Below, piece by piece: positions 1 through 7,970 of a DNA stretch of 20,850 nucleotides (position 1 is its first letter; each line of letters starts with the position of its first letter). Under the pieces are notes generated by a model. The model searched no databases. It had not been told where the DNA came from and saw nothing but the letters and a program-made list of their open reading frames with translations. The stretch lies in assembly GCA_021162265.1 (NCBI GenBank), contig JAGGZA010000055.1:1-20850 (forward strand). The letters run 5' to 3'. Made by a program: the position numbers and the translations under genes. The stretch comes from Candidatus Aerophobota bacterium (lineage in GTDB: Bacteria > Aerophobota > Aerophobia > Aerophobales > B3-G15).

Positions 1-539
1 CTTTCCACGAGGGAATACACCTGTGGGAAGACCAGTATCTTGTGGAAGTAATTGATCCTCGAACTGGTGATCCTGTTCCTGATGGCAAAGAAGGTGAGCT
101 TGTGTTTACCTCTCTTACAAGACGTGCTTTCCCGGTAATAAGGTTTCGTAGCGGTGATCTTTCCAGTATAAGGAGTAGAGAGAAGTGTGGGGGCGGGAGA
201 ACTCATCTGAGGATTGACTATATAAAGGGAAGAATAGATGATATGCTTATTGTTAAGGGAGTTAATTTCTTTCCCAGTCAGGTAGAAGAGGTTTTGATGT
301 CAATCCCCGGAGTAAAGGAGCACTATCAGATAGTTGTAGAGGAAAAAAATGGAATAAAAAATGCCTGGGTTAATGTTGAAGCTGAGGAAGGAGTTGATCC
401 TTTGATGGTAGAAAAGAAATTTGAAGAAGCATTGGGATTAACCCTGAAAAGCAGGTTATTTAAGCCAGGTCAGTTAAAAAGGAAACCCGGGAAAGCAGAG
501 AGAGTTATCTACTTATCCGGGGAGAAGAAGGATTTTTAA
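1..539 (+). CDS. paaK: Phenylacetate-CoA ligase, C-terminal part (5' end outside window)
   Basis: The reading frame is open from base 3 and ends in TAA at 537-539, giving about 178 residues of the C-terminal half of an AMP-forming aryl-CoA ligase. The frame upstream of the GTG at 42 also reads like PaaK (GIHLWEDQYLVEVIDP), so that GTG is internal. Family signatures visible are VIRFRSGDL and the hinge GRIDDMLIVKGVNFFPSQVEEV, typical of PaaK, followed by the small C-terminal domain. Known family role: ATP + CoA + phenylacetate (or another aryl acid) gives aryl-acetyl-CoA + AMP + PPi in the cytoplasm. Only 2 bases separate its stop from livH, so it is in one operon with the transporter genes and iorA. 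This suggests arylacetate or aromatic amino-acid metabolism. The exact substrate cannot be read from the sequence. Confidence 0.93.
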   Translation, partial: FHEGIHLWEDQYLVEVIDPRTGDPVPDGKEGELVFTSLTRRAFPVIRFRSGDLSSIRSREKCGGGRTHLRIDYIKGRIDDMLIVKGVNFFPSQVEEVLMSIPGVKEHYQIVVEEKNGIKNAWVNVEAEEGVDPLMVEKKFEEALGLTLKSRLFKPGQLKRKPGKAERVIYLSGEKKDF

Positions 540-541
540 AG

Positions 542-1378
542 GTGATTTTTGACATAGTTGTCCATGGATTAGAATGGGCAAGCATATATACTATTGTTGC
601 GATAGGATTTTCCCTGATATTCAGCGCCAGTAGAATTATCAATCTGGCACAGGGAGAATTTGTTATGCTGGGAGGGCTGATAGGGTTTTCTCTTTACTCT
701 ATTCATTTGCCCCTTTTTATTATACCTCTTATCTCAGCTGGGGCGGTAGCTCTTGTGGGTGTGGCTGTGGAAAGAATGGCAATTTACCCGGCAAGAAAAG
801 CCTCACCCACCTCTCTTATTATAATAACTATAGCTGTTTCTATGATATTAAGGTCAACGGCTGCTTTAGTGTGGGGACCTTACACTTTTAGAATACCCGG
901 GTTTTCCACTTTTTCCTTTTTTAGTCTTCCTGCTGATTATTTTTTGATTATTGTGGTTTGTATAGCTTCTATCAGCACAATTGGTTTATTCTTAAAGAAG
1001 ACAAGATTGGGAAGGTCTATCAGAGCCTGTTCAATGGATGCTACAGGGGCGAGGATAGTTGGAGTTTCTCCAGAAAGGATGCGGATGTTTTCCTTTTTCA
1101 TATCTGCAGGTCTTGGCGGTATGATAGGAGTTTTAATTGCTCCTGTTTTCTATGCAAGCTCCGATATTGGTTTGAATCTGGGGATTAAGGGTTTTTGTGC
1201 GGCAGTTCTTGGAGGAATGGGAAGTATTCCAGGAGCAATTGCTGGAGGTATTATAATAGGATTATCAGAAGCTGTGGGTGCATCTGTTGCTTCTTCTTAC
1301 AAAGATATCATAGCTCCTCTTTTAATGCTTTTTGTTCTTTATATTAAACCTCGAGGTCTCATAGGAGGGAGGGATTGA
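542..1378 (+). CDS. livH: Branched-chain amino acid ABC transporter permease LivH
   Basis: A 278-residue, very hydrophobic protein with the LivH pattern: an early segment SRIINLAQGEFVMLGG, and near the C-terminus the conserved loop AAVLGGMGSIPGAIAGGIIIG that contacts the ATPase. The start is GTG at 542, two bases after the paaK stop. It is one of two inner-membrane permeases of the HAAT family (hydrophobic amino acid or amide uptake). It overlaps livM by 4 bases, which suggests translational coupling. Substrates could be leucine, isoleucine, valine, aromatic amino acids or related acids. The flanking paaK and iorA favour aromatic compounds, but that is inference. Confidence 0.93.
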   Translation: MIFDIVVHGLEWASIYTIVAIGFSLIFSASRIINLAQGEFVMLGGLIGFSLYSIHLPLFIIPLISAGAVALVGVAVERMAIYPARKASPTSLIIITIAVSMILRSTAALVWGPYTFRIPGFSTFSFFSLPADYFLIIVVCIASISTIGLFLKKTRLGRSIRACSMDATGARIVGVSPERMRMFSFFISAGLGGMIGVLIAPVFYASSDIGLNLGIKGFCAAVLGGMGSIPGAIAGGIIIGLSEAVGASVASSYKDIIAPLLMLFVLYIKPRGLIGGRD

Positions 1379-2388
1379 AGAGGAGTTTCTTATTTGAATG
1401 GATAGTTTTTATAGCAGCTATAATGGCAGTTCCTTTTATTTTTAAATATGTTATTTCATATCCGCTGGAACCTGCTCTTAGAGCAGGATTCTTTGTTATG
1501 CTTGCAGTCAGTTTAACTCTGGTGGTGGGTTTAGCAGGTCAGATTTCTCTTGGGCATGGCGCATTTTTTGGTATTGGAGCTTATACTGCTGCTATCCTTG
1601 CGACAAAGTTAGGTTTGCCGGCTTTTCTGACAATACCTCTGGGGACCATTGCAGGTGTTATAACAGGGTTCCTGATTGGTTATCCTGTTCTCAAGTTGAA
1701 GAGTTATTATCTTGCCCTTGCTACGTTAGTTGTTGCCATAGCGGTATACGAGTTTTTTAAAGCAGCAGATGCTTTAACAGGAGGAGAAATGGGTCTTTAC
1801 AACCTGCCTAATATTAGAGCAGGAAATTTTGAGCTTTACTCTCCTTTCAGTCATTATTATGTCGTATGGATTTTTGCTTTGCTGGTGATTTTTCTTTGCG
1901 ATCATTTTTCTAAGTCTCCTGTAGGGAAAAAGCTTAAAGCTCTTCATTCAGACGAGGAAGCTGCAGAATGTGTAGGTATTGACGTCTTCTGGACAAAAGT
2001 TAAAGTTTTTGTTCTTTCCTCCACCATTGCTGCTTTTGCTGGCGCCTTATTTGCTCATTGCTCTTATGGAACTATATACCCGGGTGAGTTTAATGTAAAC
2101 CTTTCTATTAAAATCATAACCATGGTAGTTGTGGGAGGGATGTACTCTATTTATGGAGCTGCTGCAGGTGCGATAGTTATATCTTTGCTTCCAGAAGTAA
2201 TAAGAAGGTTAGGGGACTTTTTCCATATGGATCTTACACAGATAACGCATATAAATGACATAGTATTTGGGATTATTCTTATTGTTTTTATGATATTTAG
2301 TCCTAAAGGTATTCTTGGGAAAAAGGAGGAAAAGAGTGCTTCAGGTAAGAGGAGTTTCCTGCCGTTTTGGGGGACTGGTAGCTCTTGA
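1375..2388 (+). CDS. livM: Branched-chain amino acid ABC transporter permease LivM
   Basis: A 337-residue multi-pass membrane protein. Family signatures are LTLVVGLAGQISLGHGAFFGIGAY near residues 45-65 and the C-terminal VVGGMYSIYGAAAGAIVI loop, both typical of LivM. It starts with TTG at 1375 inside the livH stop (TTGA overlap). It pairs with LivH to form the transmembrane channel of the HAAT importer. Its 3' end overlaps the start of livG by 53 bases, longer than the usual 4-base overlap, because the livG ribosome-binding site and first codons lie inside the livM C-terminal tail. That tail is basic and probably cytoplasmic. Confidence 0.93.
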   Translation: MKRSFLFEWIVFIAAIMAVPFIFKYVISYPLEPALRAGFFVMLAVSLTLVVGLAGQISLGHGAFFGIGAYTAAILATKLGLPAFLTIPLGTIAGVITGFLIGYPVLKLKSYYLALATLVVAIAVYEFFKAADALTGGEMGLYNLPNIRAGNFELYSPFSHYYVVWIFALLVIFLCDHFSKSPVGKKLKALHSDEEAAECVGIDVFWTKVKVFVLSSTIAAFAGALFAHCSYGTIYPGEFNVNLSIKIITMVVVGGMYSIYGAAAGAIVISLLPEVIRRLGDFFHMDLTQITHINDIVFGIILIVFMIFSPKGILGKKEEKSASGKRSFLPFWGTGSS

Positions 2389-3103
2389 TAATATATCTTT
2401 AGAGGTTAAGAGGGGAGAACTCGTGGGTTTAATGGGACCCAATGGTGCAGGAAAGACTACTCTTTTTAATATTATAAATAATCTTGTTTCTCCAACAACA
2501 GGTGGTGTTTGGTTTGAAGAGGAAGAAATTACAGGGCTTCCTCCTCACGAGATTACCAGAAGGGGTCTGGTAAGAACGTTCCAGAATGTGAGAGTTTTTG
2601 AGCATCTTAATGTACTGGAAAACGTTGAAGTAGCAGTTCCCGAAAATAATAAGACAGGGTTTTTGCAAAATATATTTGCTTTTTCTAAAATTAGATTGTC
2701 TGGCAGATTTATAAAAGATAAGGCTTCTGAATGCCTTAAAATGGTTGGATTAGCTTCTTTTTCCCTCAGGAGTTCTTCCTCTTTAACTTTTGGTCAACAG
2801 AGACTTCTTGGTATTGCTCGTGCTCTTGCCTGCAAACCGAAAATTCTTCTTCTTGATGAGCCTTCAGCAGGATTGAATAGAGAGGAAACACTTGCTCTAT
2901 CCAGGGTGATAGAGAAGATTCATCAGAAAAAAATAGCTATTTTTATCATTGAACATGATATTGAGATGCTTATGAGTTTAGTTCAAAGGATAATTGTTCT
3001 TGACAAAGGTAGAAAAATAATGGAGGGAACACCTGATGAGATAAAGGGAGAGGAAAAAGTGCTGAAAGCTTACTTTGGGAGGAAAAGAGGGTGTCCTATT
3101 TAG
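2336..3103 (+). CDS. livG: Branched-chain amino acid ABC transporter ATP-binding protein LivG
   Basis: An ABC ATPase of the LivG type. Counting from the GTG at 2336, Walker A (GPNGAGKT) lies at residues 34-41. The signature LTFGQQRLLGIARAL is the Q-rich LivG variant of LSGGQ. Walker B is ILLLDEPSAGLN, and the switch histidine is in IIEHDIEM. I chose GTG at 2336 because GGAGG lies at 2325-2329, six bases upstream. An in-frame TTG at 2315 would add seven basic residues and lacks such a site. It powers the importer with LivF and overlaps livF by 13 bases. Confidence 0.93.
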   Translation: MLQVRGVSCRFGGLVALDNISLEVKRGELVGLMGPNGAGKTTLFNIINNLVSPTTGGVWFEEEEITGLPPHEITRRGLVRTFQNVRVFEHLNVLENVEVAVPENNKTGFLQNIFAFSKIRLSGRFIKDKASECLKMVGLASFSLRSSSSLTFGQQRLLGIARALACKPKILLLDEPSAGLNREETLALSRVIEKIHQKKIAIFIIEHDIEMLMSLVQRIIVLDKGRKIMEGTPDEIKGEEKVLKAYFGRKRGCPI

Positions 3104-3792
3104 AACTTGTAGGGATTGAAGCTGGTTATGGGAAAATAAAAGTTATTAAGGGAGTAAATTTGAGCGCTGAGAGAGGAGAGATAGTCCTTATTGTTGGACC
3201 CAATGGTTCAGGTAAGAGCACTCTGGCCAAGGTAATTGTGGGGTTAATACCTCCCTTTAAAGGAGATGTTTTGATTGATGGAGAAAATATATCCAGGGTA
3301 AAACCAGAGAAGATAGTTAAGATGGGGATAGCTTTTGTCCCGGAGAGGCGTCATTTGTTTTGGGAAATGAGCGTTAAAGAGAACCTTTTAATGGGGGCTA
3401 TATTTGTAAAGGATTACGAACTGGAGGAAAGACTTGAGAAGGTTTATCATCTTTTCCCTGTATTAAAGGAGCGCTCAAGACAAATAGCAGGAACACTTTC
3501 TGGGGGGGAGCAGCAGATGCTTGCTATTGCAAGAGCTCTTGTTGGTAATGTGAGATTGCTTATACTGGATGAACCTTGTAATGGAATAGCTGTCGGAGTT
3601 ATAGATAAACTACTTGAGGTGCTCTTGCAACTTAGAGATTCAGGGATTACTATTTTACTTATAGACCAGAATGCAGAGGCAGTTGAAATTGCTGATTATG
3701 CTTATGCAATGCGAACAGGGAAGGTTATTGCCGAGGGAAAACCTGAGGATATCTTTTTTAAAGAAAATATGAAAAAATTGTTCTTAACTTAA
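3091..3792 (+). CDS. livF: Branched-chain amino acid ABC transporter ATP-binding protein LivF
   Basis: A 233-residue ABC ATPase of the LivF type. It has Walker A GPNGSGKS, signature LSGGEQQMLAIARAL, Walker B LLILDEPCNGIA, and the LivF-typical segment LLIDQNAEAVEIADYAY, where the usual switch histidine is replaced by glutamine as in other LivF proteins. The GTG start lies inside the end of livG. The length matches the family (about 235). It forms the second ATPase subunit of the HAAT importer. The next gene, iorA, starts 22 bases later with no terminator between them, so transport and ferredoxin-dependent oxidation are probably co-transcribed. Confidence 0.93.
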   Translation: MSYLELVGIEAGYGKIKVIKGVNLSAERGEIVLIVGPNGSGKSTLAKVIVGLIPPFKGDVLIDGENISRVKPEKIVKMGIAFVPERRHLFWEMSVKENLLMGAIFVKDYELEERLEKVYHLFPVLKERSRQIAGTLSGGEQQMLAIARALVGNVRLLILDEPCNGIAVGVIDKLLEVLLQLRDSGITILLIDQNAEAVEIADYAYAMRTGKVIAEGKPEDIFFKENMKKLFLT

Positions 3793-3814
3793 AGTTGAGA
3801 GGAAAGGATTTTCT

Positions 3815-5581
3815 ATGCAGGAGAAAAGTGCTATTTTAACAGGAAATGAAGCTATTGCTCGAGGAGCGTATGAGGCTGGGGTAACTCTGGCTTCGGCGTA
3901 CCCGGGTACTCCAAGCACAGAGGTTCTGGAAACCATAGCGGGGTTTAAAGATAATGAAATCTGGTGTGAGTGGGCTCCTAACGAGAAAGTAGCTCTGGAG
4001 GTAGCTGCAGGAGCATCACTAACAGGAGTAAGGGCGATGGTTGCTATGAAACATGTAGGATTGAATGTAGCTGCTGACCCTCTTATGACTCTTTCTTATG
4101 TGGGTGTGGAGGGTGGACTTGTGGTGGTAGTTGCAGATGATCCTGGAATGCACTCCTCGCAAAATGAACAGGACACCAGAAATTATGCGCGATTTGCAAA
4201 GATACCTTTGCTTGAACCTTCCGATAGTCAAGAGGCAAAGGATTTTGCAATATTTGCTTTTGAGCTATCAGAGAGGTTCAGGACTCCTGTTATCCTGCGT
4301 AGTACCACTCGTATTTCTCACTGCAAGTCTCCTGTCAAAATCCTTAAAAGAAAAACATTGTCAAGGAAAGCTCATTTTGTTAAAAATCCCGAAAGATATG
4401 TTCCGGTACCAAGGTATGGGAGAGTAATGAGACAGAAGGTGGAGGAAAGAACTGCAAAACTAAGAGAATATGCAAGTAAATGTCCTTATAATCTGGTGAT
4501 AAAAAGAGGAGATGACTTAGGAATAGTAACTTCAGGTGTTTCGTTTCAGTATGCAATGGAGGAGTTTCCCGATGCGTCCATATTGAAGTTGGGGCTTTCC
4601 TATCCTTTCCCTGATTCTCTTATAAGAGAATTTGCTTCTCACTATAGAAAGATAATTGTTATAGAGGAACTTGATGATTTTCTCGAGGAGCACATAAGGA
4701 GTCTTGGTATAGATGCTAAGGGAAGAGAGTATTTTCCTGGTATAGGGGAGTTAAGTCCGGATAAGGTAGCACAGGGTTACAGGAAGATAAAAGGTGAGAC
4801 TGTACAGGAAGAAAACCAGGATGAAAAAGAGAGTTTTTCTCTTCCTGCAAGACCGCCTGTGTTTTGTCCAGGTTGCCCTCACAGAGGTCTTTTTTACGCT
4901 CTTTCCCGGATAGACTGCATTGTGACAGGAGACATAGGATGCTATAGTCTTGGAGTATTCCCTCCTTATGATAGGATGGATACCATTCTTTGTATGGGAG
5001 GGGGTATAACCCTGGCTCAAGGTATGGACAGGGCAGGATTTAGAGATAAGCCATTAATTGGAGTGGTGGGGGATTCTACTTTCTTTCATTCCGGGATCAC
5101 GGGACTCCTTGAGATTTCTTATAACAAGGGTATTTCCACTATAATAATTGTTGACAACAGAGTCACTGCTATGACCGGTCACCAGGACCATCCAGGTACT
5201 GGAAAAACTCTCATGGGAGATGATACTTATACTGCTTTACCCGAAGATTTTGCCAGAGCCTGTGGCATAAAAAATGTCAAAGTTATAGATCCTTTGGATT
5301 TAAAAAGGACATTAGAGGTAATCAGGGAGGAGATAAAAAAGGATTCTCCTTCTGTGATTATTTCCAGACGTCCTTGTGCTTTAATAGAAAAGAAAAGAAA
5401 AAGTGCTCTGTTTATAGATCCTGATGCATGCACTGATTGTGGTAGGTGTCTTAGAGTTGGTTGCCCTGCTATTTATAAAAAGGACGATAAAATACTTATA
5501 GATTCGATTCTATGCAATGGTTGTGGTTTTTGTGCCCAGGTTTGTCCTCAAGGAGCAATTAAGCCGGTTCAGAAAAACTGA
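3815..5581 (+). CDS. iorA: Indolepyruvate ferredoxin oxidoreductase, alpha subunit
   Basis: A 588-residue protein with the full IorA layout. The N-terminal pyrimidine-binding domain begins LTGNEAIARGAYEAGV and has YPGTPSTE. A CPGCPHRG motif precedes the thiamine-diphosphate domain, which contains GDIGCYSLG and GVVGDSTFFHSGI. Two [4Fe-4S] ligand sets sit at the C-terminus: C539, C542, C545, C550 and C567, C570, C573, C577. Known role: with IorB it oxidatively decarboxylates aryl pyruvates (indolepyruvate, phenylpyruvate) to aryl-acetyl-CoA, CO2 and reduced ferredoxin. The start is ATG at 3815 with GAGAGGAAAGG upstream. No iorB gene follows; it would have to lie upstream of the window or elsewhere. 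It is probably the last gene of the paaK-liv operon, since a promoter and a new operon follow. Confidence 0.95.
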   Translation: MQEKSAILTGNEAIARGAYEAGVTLASAYPGTPSTEVLETIAGFKDNEIWCEWAPNEKVALEVAAGASLTGVRAMVAMKHVGLNVAADPLMTLSYVGVEGGLVVVVADDPGMHSSQNEQDTRNYARFAKIPLLEPSDSQEAKDFAIFAFELSERFRTPVILRSTTRISHCKSPVKILKRKTLSRKAHFVKNPERYVPVPRYGRVMRQKVEERTAKLREYASKCPYNLVIKRGDDLGIVTSGVSFQYAMEEFPDASILKLGLSYPFPDSLIREFASHYRKIIVIEELDDFLEEHIRSLGIDAKGREYFPGIGELSPDKVAQGYRKIKGETVQEENQDEKESFSLPARPPVFCPGCPHRGLFYALSRIDCIVTGDIGCYSLGVFPPYDRMDTILCMGGGITLAQGMDRAGFRDKPLIGVVGDSTFFHSGITGLLEISYNKGISTIIIVDNRVTAMTGHQDHPGTGKTLMGDDTYTALPEDFARACGIKNVKVIDPLDLKRTLEVIREEIKKDSPSVIISRRPCALIEKKRKSALFIDPDACTDCGRCLRVGCPAIYKKDDKILIDSILCNGCGFCAQVCPQGAIKPVQKN

Positions 5582-5727
5582 TCACCTTTTCATCCGTTTA
5601 CCCGCCAGGAAAGCAGGGTTAATACTTTATTTAAAATGAAAGAAGAGCCAGCCGATTTTTTTCTTATTTTTTTTATCTTCTTATTCTTAAAAACATAAGT
5701 TTTAAGTTAGCCTGTAAGTACGGGTAC

Positions 5728-5756
5728 TTGACATTTTTTTTGATTTGTGTTATTTT
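5728..5756 (+). promoter_or_regulatory. Sigma70-type promoter of the binding protein / radical-SAM / FecCD / ATPase operon
   Basis: A perfect -35 TTGACA at 5728-5733 and a -10-like TATTTT at 5751-5756 are separated by 17 bases. They lie 49 bases upstream of the GTG start at 5805, in an AT-rich 223-base gap after iorA. The -10 is overlapped by an inverted repeat (5745-5775). I see no cobalamin-riboswitch motifs in the leader. Confidence 0.6.
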
Positions 5757-5775
5757 TTGATAAATAGTAACACAA
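5745..5775. promoter_or_regulatory. Inverted repeat, NikR-like operator candidate
   Basis: Perfect 8-bp inverted repeat TTGTGTTA (5745-5752) and TAACACAA (5768-5775) with a 15-base spacer. Written as 7-mers it reads GTGTTAT-N13-GTAACAC. From memory, the motif given for Geobacter/Desulfovibrio-type NikR is GTGTTAC-N13/14-GTAACAC, so this site differs in one base. It is unlike the E. coli NikR motif GTATGA-N16-TCATAC. The repeat covers the promoter -10 and the likely transcription start, so repression is the expected mode. An unrelated dimeric repressor could also use it, and no nikR gene is in the window. Confidence 0.55.
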
Positions 5776-5804
5776 TGTAATTATATTTCAGGGAGGTTAA
5801 GGGA

Positions 5805-6884
5805 GTGAAGAAAGGAAATAAACCGGATGAAAAAGTTTTTTTAACTGCGTTGCTGACAATCGCATCTATACTTATCTGTATTAATGTCTTATCCGGGATG
5901 ACTATTGCTAAAACTAAGGTTACTCTTGTTGATTCAGCAGGAAGAGAGGTTACTATCCCTTATCCAGTAGAGAGGATAATTGTTACTGATGACACTGTTG
6001 CAGATGTGGTGAGACTTTTTGGCAGACAGAGATGTGTAGTAGGGATAGAGGAGAGTATTCCCAGGCGAGGATATTTTCCAGAGATGAGCAACAAAGTGGT
6101 TACTGGTAATCAGTGGAGGGGTTTAAACTGGGAAAAGGTGCTCCAGCTTAAACCAGATGTTATTCTCATGAGCGATCATCCAGCTTGTACCTCGAGACTT
6201 ACCAGACAGGCAAGTAGATTTAATATTCCTGTGCTTGTTTTAAGGTGGCGTTTTCCAAAAGGACAGGATGAAACAGTGAGGATACTGGGGAAGGCTTTTG
6301 GAGAGGAGCAAAGAGCCAGGGAATTCATTGAGTGGAAGAAGGATAAATTACGGATAGTTAGGGAAAAAGTTAAAAGTTTAAAAGCTGGGGAGAAACTCAA
6401 AGCTTATTTAGAGGTTGCCTTCTCAGGACCTGTAGGGAGAGCTGCTGGTAGGGGAAAACCTGCTGGACAGGTTATGGAGATGGCCGGTCTTAGAAATATC
6501 TGTGAATTTCAGAAAAATAAAGAGGTTAGCGCAGAATGGATTATAGAGAAAAATCCAGATATTATCATTATGTGTGACTATGCTGGAGGGGCAGGCGGAA
6601 TTACCGGTTATCTGGCAACTGATACCTCCAGAATAGTTAAATACATAGAAGAGATTAAAAGACTCCCCAGGTTTAAAAGAACTAATGCTGTTAAAGAAAA
6701 CAATGTGTATGTGATGAACACCAAATTGCGTGGAAGTATGTATCTTATAGGAATTCTTTATCTTGCCAAAGCAGCTTATCCTGAGATTTTCAGGGATATT
6801 GACCCGAAGGGGGTTCTCAGGGAGTTTTTCGAAAAGTGGATGAATGTAAAATATCAGGGAATATGGTTTTATCCTGAACCTTAA
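5805..6884 (+). CDS. FepB/BtuF-type periplasmic metal-complex-binding protein
   Basis: A 359-residue ABC substrate-binding protein of the iron-siderophore/B12/metal-chelate type (COG0614-like). An N-terminal signal segment (hydrophobic core about residues 12-31, likely cut near residue 35) is followed by the family opening VTLVDSAGREVTIPYPVERIIV. Later come the paired lobe motifs LKPDVILMSD and IIEKNPDIIIM. No lipobox cysteine fits, so it is probably a soluble periplasmic or N-terminally anchored protein. The start is GTG at 5805, with GGGAGG at 5791-5796, 8 bases upstream. It is the first gene of an operon with a radical-SAM enzyme, FecCD permease and ATPase. Substrates of this family include ferric siderophores, haem, cobalamin and nickel or cobalt chelates. 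The NikR-like operator favours nickel, as inference. Confidence 0.88.
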   Translation: MKKGNKPDEKVFLTALLTIASILICINVLSGMTIAKTKVTLVDSAGREVTIPYPVERIIVTDDTVADVVRLFGRQRCVVGIEESIPRRGYFPEMSNKVVTGNQWRGLNWEKVLQLKPDVILMSDHPACTSRLTRQASRFNIPVLVLRWRFPKGQDETVRILGKAFGEEQRAREFIEWKKDKLRIVREKVKSLKAGEKLKAYLEVAFSGPVGRAAGRGKPAGQVMEMAGLRNICEFQKNKEVSAEWIIEKNPDIIIMCDYAGGAGGITGYLATDTSRIVKYIEEIKRLPRFKRTNAVKENNVYVMNTKLRGSMYLIGILYLAKAAYPEIFRDIDPKGVLREFFEKWMNVKYQGIWFYPEP

Positions 6885-6902
6885 TTTTAAGAGAGGAGAA
6901 AA

Positions 6903-7970
6903 ATGGTTTATGAAGAAGTATTGGAAGAAGCAAAAAATAGAGAAATAACAGAAAAAGAGGCTCTTTACCTTTTTAAGTATACAAATAATACTGAAAAGTT
7001 TTTCTCTTTACTTAAGACAGCAAGCTATGTTCGCGATAAGCACCTGGGGAAGGAGTTTAAGTTGTGGGCTCACATACCTTCTACTACTAAGGGATGTGTA
7101 ACCTTTCCTCCCTGTAGATATTGCTGGCATTCCAGCCGTATTAGAGGAATAAAATCAGTTAATAAAAATGCTTCTCCGGAAGAGATAGTAAAAATGGCTA
7201 AGATGGCAGAAAAGATGGGATTTGAGGGAGTTCAACCTGGAGGTGGTTGCACTGGAAAGATGGGGAAAGATGCTATTGAGGATACAGAAATTATTAAGAG
7301 AAATACCAATTTAAAGGTCTATGTAAATTACGGTTATGATATGTGTGAGGAAAGCATACTCGAACTTAAAAAATTGGGAGTGGAGAGAATAGGTTGCCAG
7401 CTTGAAGTTATAAATCCTGAGATATTTTACAGGATAAAGCCGGGAGATAATTTAGATAAAAGGAAACAAATTATGGAGATTATTGAAAAACACGGCGTTG
7501 GGCTGGATAGTGGAATTATGATAGGTGTTGGAGAAACTTATCAGGATAGAGTTGATGCTATTTTCTATCTTAAAAAATTTAAAAATCTAAAGAGAACATC
7601 TGTGTGTGGTTTTCTTCCTATACCGGGGACACCAATGGAAAGTGAGCTTCCCGCAACATCAAGGGATATTGCTGTAACGATAGCCATAATGAGATTAGTA
7701 TTCAGGGATATAGATATTGAAGGTAGTTTTGGAAGAGATGAACAGCTTCAGCAGTGGATAATGGCAGGCACTAACATAAGACTGATTCACGGTCTATTCA
7801 GGCTAAAAAATAGTAGGGATGGTTTTAACAAAAACCCTTTCAAAGGAAAAACTGTGGATGTGACCGAGAATTTCCAGTTTACCAACCTGTTGCCTTTTTA
7901 TTTAAAGATGATTGAGGAGACCGGATTGAAGCCTGGTCTTAAAAATGCTGGCAGAGATGAGGGAAAGTAA
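6903..7970 (+). CDS. BioB-like radical-SAM enzyme with CX5CX2C motif (HmdB/HcgA-like)
   Basis: A 355-residue protein of the radical S-adenosylmethionine superfamily. The cluster-binding cysteines are C65, C71 and C74 in GCVTFPPCRYCWH, spaced CX5CX2C rather than the usual CX3CX2C. That spacing is, to my knowledge, the hallmark of HmdB (HcgA), which acts in biosynthesis of the FeGP cofactor of methanogen [Fe]-hydrogenase. Other superfamily features are present: a glycine-rich strand GGG at 113-115, LEVINPEIF (167-175), SAM-contacting GIMIGVGET (204-212) and PIPGTPME (239-246). Overall it looks like a BioB/HydE-type TIM barrel without an added Fe-S domain. It lies 18 bases after the binding protein, and its end overlaps the permease gene by 26 bases. 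A radical-SAM gene between the components of one ABC importer is unusual and suggests it modifies or makes the transported ligand. The substrate is unknown, and no Hmd or other hcg gene is nearby. Confidence 0.85.
   Translation: MVYEEVLEEAKNREITEKEALYLFKYTNNTEKFFSLLKTASYVRDKHLGKEFKLWAHIPSTTKGCVTFPPCRYCWHSSRIRGIKSVNKNASPEEIVKMAKMAEKMGFEGVQPGGGCTGKMGKDAIEDTEIIKRNTNLKVYVNYGYDMCEESILELKKLGVERIGCQLEVINPEIFYRIKPGDNLDKRKQIMEIIEKHGVGLDSGIMIGVGETYQDRVDAIFYLKKFKNLKRTSVCGFLPIPGTPMESELPATSRDIAVTIAIMRLVFRDIDIEGSFGRDEQLQQWIMAGTNIRLIHGLFRLKNSRDGFNKNPFKGKTVDVTENFQFTNLLPFYLKMIEETGLKPGLKNAGRDEGK

Noticed and set aside
5655..5700. Rho-independent terminator after iorA
   Set aside because: There are T-rich runs, but I could not find a stable stem just before them; termination here is likely but unproven.
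5745..5775. Fur box
   Set aside because: A Fur box is a 19-bp GATAATGATAATCATTATC-like site; this repeat has 8-bp arms with a 15-base spacer and a GTGTTA core, unlike Fur.
5582..5804. Cobalamin riboswitch before the BtuF/FecCD-type operon
   Set aside because: No B12-box or the expected stem structure is visible; the 223-base gap holds T-rich tracts, a promoter and the inverted repeat, and is too short for a full cobalamin riboswitch after the promoter (about 45 bases).
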